Assembly (NCBI RefSeq): GCF_001547935.1
Contig: NZ_AP014636.1
Coordinates: forward strand, 1,364,001 to 1,428,000
Reading direction: 5' to 3'
DNA: 64,000 nucleotides
Origin: Vibrio tritonius
Lineage (GTDB): Bacteria > Pseudomonadota > Gammaproteobacteria > Enterobacterales > Vibrionaceae
The notes under the pieces are model-generated. The model saw only the letters and a list, made by a program, of their open reading frames with translations. It was not told the DNA's origin and did not search any database. This document shows, piece by piece, positions 9,462-16,768 of the stretch. The number at the start of each line of letters is the position of its first letter. Positions within the stretch are counted from its first letter, which is position 1. The position numbers were made by a program, and so were the translations under genes.

Positions 9462-11657
9462 ATGATATTAACCACTTCTAAGATTGTTCGCCCAAGCGCT
9501 TCTTACGCTGTTCGTCACCAATTAAAATGCTACACACTCACATTGTCACCACTGGTATTAGCGATGTTCGCAACGCCAGTGCGCGCCGAAGAATCGCACG
9601 CAACTGACAACCAACCAGAGCCCGAAACCATTGTCGTAACAGCTCAGCAACACCAAATTGGTTACACGATGCCGAGCAGTTCCGTCGCTACAAGGGGGAA
9701 TGTTTCAGTGATGGATATTCCCAAAGCGGTGGCCACTGTAAGCGCTCAAGTTTTACAAGATCAAAACTCCGATTCCTTGATTAACGCATTAACCAATGTC
9801 AGTGGAATAACACAAACCAATAACTTTGGTGGTAAAGACGACGCGATCATTCGTCGTGGTTTCGGCGCGTCTAGAGATGGTTCAATATTGACGGACGGAC
9901 TTAAAACCGCGCTACCTCATTCATTTAATGCCACTACGGAGCAAGTTGAGGTACTAAAAGGACCATCATCCACACTTTATGGGGTATTAGATCCAAGCGG
10001 GATGGTGAATTTGGTTACCAAAAAGCCACAAACGGAATTTGGAGCTAAGGTATGGTCGAAACTCTCTGCCATGGGAGCTGGTCGCTACGGTCAAAAATAC
10101 GGTTTAGACATCACCGACAGCATTAGCGACAGCCAATTTGCCTACCGTTTTATCGGTGAATATGAAGACAGTGACTACTGGCGTAACTTTGGCACAAATC
10201 GCAATTGGACAGTTGCTCCATCACTAATGTGGAGCACTGATACAACTGAATTGGTTTTATCCTACTTCCACCAGCATTATCTGATTCCTTATGATCGCGG
10301 TACCATTTACGACACCGAGAAAAATGAGTTCGTCAATGTAAGTCCACGAACTCGGCTGGACGAGCCGCTTTCAAAATACGAAGGTGACTCAGACCTAGCC
10401 AAAATCTCGCTAAACCAAACGCTAAATGACATTTGGAATCTCGATACGCGTTATGCCTATTCACAAGATGATTTTAAAGCTAATCAAGTACGGACTCGTA
10501 GCTACAATTCCACGACTGGCGCTGTAAAGCGCAGAGCCGATGTTCGAGGTTTCTATAAAGTCAAAACCCATGCGGTACGCAGTGACTTGACCGGCAGTGT
10601 TGACCTATTTCAAAAGCAAAATGATCTGCTGTTTGGCGCGTCATATGATCGCGAGAAAACTCGCCGATCAAAACTGCAAACTTGTAATCAAAACTCGAAC
10701 TTTAATGTTAACGATCCTACATATGGTCAAATGGAAGGTTGTACCTATGATGCATCAAGTGCGGTGTTAGAGTACGAAACCATCAATACAACGTCTGTGT
10801 ACGGTCAAGATCAGTTCCATCTAAACGATCAATGGATTCTTGTGGGCGGCTTACGTTACCAACAATATGACATTGTGGCTGGTCGAGGCGATACACAAAA
10901 TACCGACACAAATGGCCATGCCTTATTGCCAAACGCCGGCGTTATTTGGAAAGTTGACCCTATGGTTTCACTCTACGCGAACGTCGGTAAAACCTTCCGT
11001 CCTAATAGCTCAATGACTAGCGAATACGGTAACTTAGATCCCGAAGAAGGCATTTCTTACGAGGTCGGAAGCAAGTTTGATATTAATCAGCGCATAAACG
11101 CAACTCTCGCCGCCTACCACGCACGCAAAAAGAATGTTGCGTATTCAGAAACCGTTGATGGTATGACGGTTTATAACACAGCGGGTTTGGTCCGTTCGCA
11201 AGGTATTGAGTTAGATATGACAGCCCAGCTCACCGAGCGTTTACAAGCCATTGGTAGCTATGCTTATACCGATACCAAAGTCTTGAAAGACCCAGATTAC
11301 GAAGGCAAAGCCTTACCTAACGTAGCGAAACATACTGCGTCACTTTTCCTTTCTTACAATCACGGCAATTTATTCCAAGATAATGACAATCTTCGTTACG
11401 GTGGCGGCGTGCATGGCGCTTCAAAACGTGCGGGTGATAACGATAACTCATTCTATTTACCTGAATATGCAATTGCCGACCTGTTTGCTGCTTACACGTT
11501 CAAAACCACTAATCCGATTAAGGTTCAACTGAACTTGAATAATGTTTTTGATAAGGAATACTACACCTCGTCAATCGGAAGTTCTGCTTACGCTATCGCC
11601 GTGGGTCAGCCATTTAATGCAACGTTAGATATCAGCATGGCATTTGGTGCAATGTAA
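9462..11657 (+). CDS. TonB-dependent siderophore receptor
   Basis: A 731-residue outer-membrane receptor that imports a ferric siderophore using TonB energy. A signal peptide ends around residue 43 (PVRA|EE), followed by a TonB box region ETIVVTA. The plug domain spans about 70-185, with NALTNVSGI, RRGFG, VEVLKGPSSTLYG and GMVNLVTKKP. The rest is a 22-strand barrel with conserved blocks such as YANVGKTFRPN and NLNNVFDKEYYTSS. The architecture is that of the FhuA/FoxA/FhuE-type siderophore receptors, but the ligand cannot be named. A Fur-like box upstream suggests iron repression. No siderophore biosynthesis or ABC genes are adjacent. Confidence 0.9.
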   Translation: MILTTSKIVRPSASYAVRHQLKCYTLTLSPLVLAMFATPVRAEESHATDNQPEPETIVVTAQQHQIGYTMPSSSVATRGNVSVMDIPKAVATVSAQVLQDQNSDSLINALTNVSGITQTNNFGGKDDAIIRRGFGASRDGSILTDGLKTALPHSFNATTEQVEVLKGPSSTLYGVLDPSGMVNLVTKKPQTEFGAKVWSKLSAMGAGRYGQKYGLDITDSISDSQFAYRFIGEYEDSDYWRNFGTNRNWTVAPSLMWSTDTTELVLSYFHQHYLIPYDRGTIYDTEKNEFVNVSPRTRLDEPLSKYEGDSDLAKISLNQTLNDIWNLDTRYAYSQDDFKANQVRTRSYNSTTGAVKRRADVRGFYKVKTHAVRSDLTGSVDLFQKQNDLLFGASYDREKTRRSKLQTCNQNSNFNVNDPTYGQMEGCTYDASSAVLEYETINTTSVYGQDQFHLNDQWILVGGLRYQQYDIVAGRGDTQNTDTNGHALLPNAGVIWKVDPMVSLYANVGKTFRPNSSMTSEYGNLDPEEGISYEVGSKFDINQRINATLAAYHARKKNVAYSETVDGMTVYNTAGLVRSQGIELDMTAQLTERLQAIGSYAYTDTKVLKDPDYEGKALPNVAKHTASLFLSYNHGNLFQDNDNLRYGGGVHGASKRAGDNDNSFYLPEYAIADLFAAYTFKTTNPIKVQLNLNNVFDKEYYTSSIGSSAYAIAVGQPFNATLDISMAFGAM

Positions 11658-11708
11658 CGATAACGGGTAGTAACGATTACTTAAATCGGCAATACTGAAT
11701 ATAACGAC

Positions 11709-11737
11709 AAAGCGCGAGTGTTTCACTCGCGCTTTTT
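11709..11737 (+). terminator. Rho-independent terminator after TonB receptor
   Basis: AAAGCGCGAGTG, loop TTT, then CACTCGCGCTTTTT: perfect 12-bp arms followed by a T-run. A strong terminator. Confidence 0.92.
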
Positions 11738-11746
11738 ATACAATTA

Positions 11747-11841
11747 CGTTGAAAGGGAATAACCATTCCTTCCGTCATTGAGCTTGACCTGTGCTCGTTG
11801 ATGAAGCTCTGAAGTCTGCATCTTGAGGTCATTTGGGTATA
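11747..11841. repeat. Right-end copy of the TATACCC-type dispersed repeat
   Basis: About 95 bp nearly identical to the right part of the full-length repeat at 29664-29929, from GTTGAAAGGGAATAACCATT to the terminal TTGAGGTCATTTGGGTATA. The left half is absent. Confidence 0.8.
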
Positions 11842-12140
11842 TGTATATGCCCATTCACCTAAATCAGATAAGTTTTTATTACGCGGTACCTTTTCTTTGC
11901 CATGCTTTACGAAAGCAAGAAGTAATATGCACTCTATCTCTTTATTATTTGAATCAATAATCTCTTTACCTATAATCCTACCTTTATAACAAACGTGATC
12001 GCGATCTCATTATTTGACAAGAGCGTTTTTTGCCCTGATAATATTCACCTCGTCTAGAGACGACTATCCATTTTATTTGTCAATTTCATTACCTCTAGAT
12101 TAATGTCACACAATATGTATATCTATATTTAAGAATTATT
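11842..12140. other. AT-rich intergenic stretch without recognisable gene
   Basis: About 300 nt of AT-rich DNA before the 12141 membrane gene. I see no ORF with a ribosome site, no clear regulator site and no RNA gene. It presumably carries the promoter of the membrane protein gene. Confidence 0.5.
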
Positions 12141-12779
12141 ATGATCAATAAAGCAATAATTAATGCTCTTATTATTACAGGGCTACTTATTCTAGTGAGT
12201 TTATGTATCCGCCTAGACGTATTATATTTTCATAATGACATGGGCGAAAATTCGGTTACCGAGATGGCACAGCTTGTCTTACTGTGTATTTCTATTTTCA
12301 GTTTCTTTTACTTAGGTAAGCGTAAACCTGAGTTACGCCATGCCGCTTGGCTTATTGGTAGCTTTTACCTTGTACTTTTCATCCGTGAAAACGATGGGCT
12401 TTTAGATAATATCTATCATGGTGCATGGCAAGTTCCAGCGGTCATTGTCACCTTGTCTGCACTCATATTTGCAAAGCAAGGCGGAAAGAAAACGTTTGCG
12501 GAAATGAATATTATTTTATCAGCTCGTAGCATTAACATTGTCATAATGGCTACTCTTATGCTAATCGTATTTTCCCGATTTTATGGCATGAATGAATTAT
12601 GGAAAACATTATTACAACATGCATTTGTCAGAGAAGTGAAAAATGTATCTGAAGAAAGTATAGAACTTTTATCCTATGCAATGATTTCATACGGTTCGAT
12701 AAAAGTATGTTGGGAAATATCTCGCTGCAAGATACAAAATAACATTAAAAGTTATCTAAATGTTATTGAAGAAAATTAA
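12141..12779 (+). CDS. Unrecognised multi-pass membrane protein
   Basis: A 212-residue protein with about five hydrophobic segments (residues roughly 8-24, 42-60, 70-82, 98-110 and 130-150) and a basic, soluble C-terminus. I do not recognise the family. Base composition is visibly more AT-rich than the neighbours, and copies of the dispersed repeat lie on both sides (11747-11841 and 12796-12843). That pattern suggests a strain-variable or acquired gene. The ATG start is preceded by AAGAATTATT, which gives no strong ribosome site. Confidence 0.7.
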   Translation: MINKAIINALIITGLLILVSLCIRLDVLYFHNDMGENSVTEMAQLVLLCISIFSFFYLGKRKPELRHAAWLIGSFYLVLFIRENDGLLDNIYHGAWQVPAVIVTLSALIFAKQGGKKTFAEMNIILSARSINIVIMATLMLIVFSRFYGMNELWKTLLQHAFVREVKNVSEESIELLSYAMISYGSIKVCWEISRCKIQNNIKSYLNVIEEN

Positions 12780-12795
12780 AAATAACCACTAATTA

Positions 12796-12843
12796 TATCT
12801 CCAAATGACCTCAAGATGCTGTGTCTGAGGTCATTCGGGTATA
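12796..12843. repeat. Short hairpin copy of the TATACCC-type dispersed repeat
   Basis: 48 bp made of the two repeat ends: AAATGACCTCA and TGAGGTCATT are inverted around a 12-nt centre. It lies between convergent 3' ends (the 12141 gene and galE), so the hairpin may act as a transcription stop for both. Confidence 0.75.
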
Positions 12844-12844
12844 T

Positions 12845-13861
12845 TTATACTTCCGGATAACCCTGTGGGTTATTCGATTGCCAACGCCAAGTATCTTGCG
12901 TCATTTCATCTAAAGTACGCACCGCTTTCCACCCTAAATCGTTCTGAGCTTTGCTTGGATCTGCCCAACATTCAGCAATATCACCCGGGCGACGTTCAAC
13001 CAATTGGTAAGGTACTGGTTTACCACACGCCTTTTCGAAGGCTTTCACCATATCCAGCACACTGTAACCATTTCCTGTACCTAAATTATAGACATGCAAA
13101 CCCGCTTGCTTGCCAACACGGTTTAAAGCTGCAATGTGGCCATCAGCAAGGTCCATTACATGGATGTAATCTCGCACACCTGTGCCATCTTTCGTTGGGT
13201 AATCACTACCAAAAACTGACAGGAATTCACGACGACCTACTGCAACTTGAGACACAAATGGCATCAAATTATTTGGAATGCCTTGTGGGTCCTCTCCCAA
13301 CTCACCGGATGGATGAGAACCAACAGGATTGAAGTAACGCAGGAGTGTGATGCTCCAATCAGGGTTGGCTTTTTGGAAGTCGGTTAAACACTCCTCAACC
13401 ATTAATTTACTGCGGCCGTACGGGTTCGTTGCACTGGTTGGAAAATCTTCAGTAATAGGTACGCTCGCTGGGTCACCATATACAGTGGCAGAAGAACTAA
13501 ACACGATTGATTTCACACCGGCTTCACGCATTGCGTCAACAAGCACTAATGTGCCATTTACGTTATTGTCGTAGTACTCCAGCGGTTTTTGAACCGATTC
13601 ACCTACCGCTTTTAAACCGGCAAAATGAATCACAGCGTCAATACCATACTTCTGCATCGTGCTAACAAGTAAAGCTTTATCGCGGATATCGCCCTGAACA
13701 AACTCAGGTTTAACTCCAGACACCTTTTTCACACGTTCCAACACGCTCGCTTTACTGTTGTAAAGGTTATCGAGAATAACAGGTGTCATTCCTGCTTCAA
13801 TCATTTGAATGCATGTGTGACTGCCAATGTAGCCCATACCACCTGTAACTAAAACCTTCAT
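12845..13861 (-). CDS. galE: UDP-glucose 4-epimerase GalE
   Basis: A 338-residue short-chain dehydrogenase-type epimerase interconverting UDP-glucose and UDP-galactose. The NAD-binding motif GGMGYIGS (7-14), the SSSATVYG block with the catalytic Ser124, and the Y148-x3-K152 catalytic pair are all present. Length equals E. coli GalE. No galT, galK or galM lies next to it, so it probably serves surface polysaccharide synthesis as well as galactose use. An AGGCTAGG-like ribosome site precedes the ATG. Confidence 0.95.
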   Translation of the reverse strand: MKVLVTGGMGYIGSHTCIQMIEAGMTPVILDNLYNSKASVLERVKKVSGVKPEFVQGDIRDKALLVSTMQKYGIDAVIHFAGLKAVGESVQKPLEYYDNNVNGTLVLVDAMREAGVKSIVFSSSATVYGDPASVPITEDFPTSATNPYGRSKLMVEECLTDFQKANPDWSITLLRYFNPVGSHPSGELGEDPQGIPNNLMPFVSQVAVGRREFLSVFGSDYPTKDGTGVRDYIHVMDLADGHIAALNRVGKQAGLHVYNLGTGNGYSVLDMVKAFEKACGKPVPYQLVERRPGDIAECWADPSKAQNDLGWKAVRTLDEMTQDTWRWQSNNPQGYPEV

Positions 13862-14000
13862 ACCTAGCCTCCATTTAATGTTTGCTTGATTGTAACGGTT
13901 AATTATTTTTAAATCACGGTGTTAGAGTCTTAAAGGTTGAGATTAACCCCAATATGACATTCGTGATACGAAGATGACAAATTGCGCTAACTTATTCTCA

Positions 14001-14014
14001 GTAACCTAGGTTAC
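14001..14014. promoter_or_regulatory. Perfect palindrome upstream of pxpA
   Basis: GTAACCTAGGTTAC, a 14-bp perfect palindrome in the galE/pxpA divergent intergenic region. This is a typical size for a dimeric regulator site. The regulator is unknown. Confidence 0.4.
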
Positions 14015-14054
14015 ACTCGGCAAAGAATTCACCACTGACGACTCAGTAAGCTCA

Positions 14055-14070
14055 ATTCGGTTAACCGAAT
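14055..14070. promoter_or_regulatory. Second perfect palindrome upstream of pxpA
   Basis: ATTCGGTTAACCGAAT, a 16-bp perfect palindrome 100 nt before the pxpA start and 54 nt centre-to-centre from the palindrome at 14001. It is an operator candidate; no regulator is identified. Confidence 0.45.
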
Positions 14071-14170
14071 GGCATCTAAACATAAAATGGTGATGCAACA
14101 TGAGCATTTTCTGCATAAATCGTCATTCATGACTAGGCTTTAACGCAGAATTGGCAGAAGGATATGGCAC

Positions 14171-14911
14171 GTGACTTTACAGAATATTACGTTGAACTGC
14201 GATATGGGCGAAAGTTTTGGCGCTTGGACAATGGGGGATGATGAGCAAGTAATGCCTTGGATCGATATGGCGAACATCGCTTGTGGCTTCCACGCTTCCG
14301 ATCCTCATGTGATGAGCCGTACGATCGACTTAGCAATAGAGCATGAAGTCATGATTGGTGCTCACCCAAGCTACCCTGATTTACAAGGCTTTGGCCGTCG
14401 AGCGATGGCGTTTACCGAGCAAGAAATCAGCGAACTGCTTATCTACCAAATTGGTGCACTAAAAGCACTCTGCGAAAGTAAAAATACCCGTTTAGACTAT
14501 GTCAAACCGCATGGGGCGCTTTACCACGACATGATGAATCAACCAGATGTGTTTCGTGCCGTTGTGGATGCAGTCTCGTGTTTCAACGTCCCACTCATGA
14601 TCATGGCAACCAGTAACAACCAAGAATTTCTTGATGTAGCGGATCTGTATGATGTACCACTGCTATTTGAAGCTTTCGCCGATCGAACCTACCAAGGCAA
14701 CGGACGTTTAATGCCACGCACAGAAAAGGGCTCTGTACTGGCAAAAGAAGAAGATATTATTAATCAGGTGAAGCAGATTGCGCGCTATGGCAAAGTCACT
14801 AGCGCTGATGGTTTTGTCATTCCCATGGAAGCAGATACCTTATGTGTCCATGGCGATAACAAAGATGCGATTGCCTTAATTGAAAAGATTCGGTATCACC
14901 TCAATCCATAA
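14171..14911 (+). CDS. pxpA: 5-oxoprolinase subunit A (LamB/YcsF family)
   Basis: A 246-residue LamB/YcsF-family protein. With PxpB and PxpC it converts 5-oxoproline to glutamate using ATP. Family blocks are visible: LNCDMGESFG near the N-terminus, NIACGFHASDP, GAHPSYPD, VKPHGALYH and FADRTYQ. The start is GTG with AAGGA about ten nt upstream; the ATG at 14164 is out of frame. pxpB and pxpC are not adjacent, which is unusual for this gene. They would have to be elsewhere, or the protein has a different partner. Confidence 0.88.
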   Translation: MTLQNITLNCDMGESFGAWTMGDDEQVMPWIDMANIACGFHASDPHVMSRTIDLAIEHEVMIGAHPSYPDLQGFGRRAMAFTEQEISELLIYQIGALKALCESKNTRLDYVKPHGALYHDMMNQPDVFRAVVDAVSCFNVPLMIMATSNNQEFLDVADLYDVPLLFEAFADRTYQGNGRLMPRTEKGSVLAKEEDIINQVKQIARYGKVTSADGFVIPMEADTLCVHGDNKDAIALIEKIRYHLNP

Positions 14912-14944
14912 CAAAATGCTATCGCATCTCCAGAGCTGACAGAG

Positions 14945-16405
14945 TTATTCACCAAGCACTTTTGCAAGCGCCTGTGGGTAACCTCGATCATCGGCCATTG
15001 CTAGCGCCTTATCTTCCACTTGCTGAGCAGTAAGCTTCATACTGATGGGGTGAGTTAACTCTATGTCTTGCACACCATCCGCAGCAGCCAATTGCCACTG
15101 CTGAGCTATTTTACGTACCGCAGATAACGCTGATGACCCTTTCACTATTTCAATTCGCGCATAATGATCTTCTTCAAAGCTCACATCAGCCGCACGCAGC
15201 GTCGCATCATCTCCCGGGATCTGTTGGGCACCAAACAACGGCTTGCCCGCAATACCCGCACTGTTAAACGTGGGCATAAACTGACTCATGTGTGAAATTG
15301 CGCGATCGGTACGTTCGATCTGAGCATCCAAACTCCATCCTTGAGTTAGCTTTGTTTGTAAATACGTCGGCAGTACGGGTTGGGCTGAACGTAAATCAGA
15401 ACTCACTAAGCCATCTTTAAATAGAGTGATACCTTCCGTCATACCGTGCAGTTGAAACACACCATCGGCGTAAGGCGTCAGTTGCGCCATTCCGTTTGGC
15501 GTACCGCGCTGTCCATGAAAGATCACTTCAGGCCATAACTGCTGACAATCTGGCCAATGAGTGACATAAGCCGCCTTAAACTCCACCAAACGCTTACGAT
15601 AATGGCGAGCCATATCATCAATTGAGCCGGTTTGATAACCACAAGCATTGATTACATAATCGACGGTAACTTGCTCTTTGACACCGAGGTCACTAAGAAG
15701 CGTCACTTGCCACTGAGCATCTGTGTATTCAAGATCAATGACGGTAGTTTGTGTGCGCACATCGCAATTCGGCAAGCGTTCAAGAACAAGTTCCGCGCTA
15801 GCGCCTAACCGAAACACACTCCATCCATACTCTTGTACAGCAATCAGCGGATATTTGATTGCATCAAGATTGATATTTTGTACCACTGGGATCATCCATT
15901 CATCAACAGTGCTTGGATGTTCTGGCTGAGTACACTGCTGCAATGCTTCAAGTTCAATGCGATTGTAGGTGCGAAAATAATCGTTAGGATTACCCAACAA
16001 CTGATTACGCGCATCTTCATTAACTAACAACTGATAAGCTGAACGAAGGGTATTTAAGCGAGGTAAAATATCCATTGGGTCACCCGGATCACTATTGGGC
16101 ACCGCAATCACTGTCGGACGTTTATTGAGAGTGTGTGGATAAAGTCGTACCGTCTCTAATGATTGACGAAGCAATTCAATACATTGCTGCTCCGAAATTT
16201 CACGATAGAGGTTACCTCCAGCATGCAAGTGACAAATTGGTGGTCCATTGACCAGCCCCTCTCCTTTTTCGATCAAAAGCACATCTTGACCTAATTCACC
16301 TAGGTGCACAGCCGCTGTTGCGCCCGCCACACCGCCGCCAATAATTGCGATCTTAGGTCGGTTGGTTTTCAGGTCTGTCTTTACCATTACACTCTTACTC
16401 ATCAT
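14945..16405 (-). CDS. FAD-dependent oxidoreductase
   Basis: A 486-residue flavoprotein with an N-terminal dinucleotide-binding motif IIGGGVAGATAA (about 21-32) followed by VLLIEKGEG. Later comes the second FAD contact VINACGYQTG. The overall pattern resembles the DAO/glycine-oxidase-like families, but I cannot name the substrate. It converges with pxpA at a 33-nt gap. A CRP-type palindrome sits 29 nt before the start codon. No strong ribosome site precedes either of the first two ATG codons, so the start could be slightly downstream (M7). Confidence 0.75.
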   Translation of the reverse strand: MMSKSVMVKTDLKTNRPKIAIIGGGVAGATAAVHLGELGQDVLLIEKGEGLVNGPPICHLHAGGNLYREISEQQCIELLRQSLETVRLYPHTLNKRPTVIAVPNSDPGDPMDILPRLNTLRSAYQLLVNEDARNQLLGNPNDYFRTYNRIELEALQQCTQPEHPSTVDEWMIPVVQNINLDAIKYPLIAVQEYGWSVFRLGASAELVLERLPNCDVRTQTTVIDLEYTDAQWQVTLLSDLGVKEQVTVDYVINACGYQTGSIDDMARHYRKRLVEFKAAYVTHWPDCQQLWPEVIFHGQRGTPNGMAQLTPYADGVFQLHGMTEGITLFKDGLVSSDLRSAQPVLPTYLQTKLTQGWSLDAQIERTDRAISHMSQFMPTFNSAGIAGKPLFGAQQIPGDDATLRAADVSFEEDHYARIEIVKGSSALSAVRKIAQQWQLAAADGVQDIELTHPISMKLTAQQVEDKALAMADDRGYPQALAKVLGE

Positions 16406-16434
16406 TGTTGTTCGGCCATTCTAAAACGAGTTGA

Positions 16435-16452
16435 TTGTGAAAAAAATCACAA
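16435..16452. promoter_or_regulatory. Consensus CRP-type binding site
   Basis: TTGTGA-AAAAAA-TCACAA fits the CRP consensus TGTGA-N6-TCACA with no mismatch in the ten fixed positions. It lies 29 nt upstream of the FAD oxidoreductase start. That is close enough that a repressing position or a very short leader is likely. Confidence 0.6.
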
Positions 16453-16693
16453 ATTTTACGCGGTCTTAGCCTTTTCCGATCATTGCTAAATAAATAATAA
16501 CAGCGAAGTAAACGAATGGCGAACTCACTTGCACAACGCCATAATATGCGTATACGTGAATACCATTTTTTCAAGCCAAATTTTTCAAAAAAAAAGCTTG
16601 ACTGAGATCTTCGCGATCGTTGATTTTGCCATACTGTGCATAACGCATCTGCCTGATCCAACGGTGCGGTAAAGGCTAGCGCCAAAACACGAG

Positions 16694-16744
16694 TTATCAA
16701 CAGCCTGAGTTATCCCAAACTTTATCCACTGTTTTTGTGGATAA
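16694..16744. promoter_or_regulatory. Cluster of DnaA-box-like sequences
   Basis: Four 9-mers lie in about 50 bp: TTATCAACA (16694), TTATCCCAA (16710), TTATCCACT (16722) and, on the other strand, TTATCCACA (16736-16744), an exact DnaA-box consensus. The last two also form an inverted repeat with 8-bp arms around TGTTTTT, so a hairpin just downstream of the ybbP stop codon is an alternative explanation. Confidence 0.4.
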
Positions 16745-16768
16745 CTAAATTTATCAGAAGATAAAAAG

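Noticed and set aside
16395..16700. 101-codon minus-strand frame in the gap between ybbP and the FAD oxidoreductase
   Set aside because: It overlaps the oxidoreductase start and the CRP-type site, has no domain and has no ribosome site.
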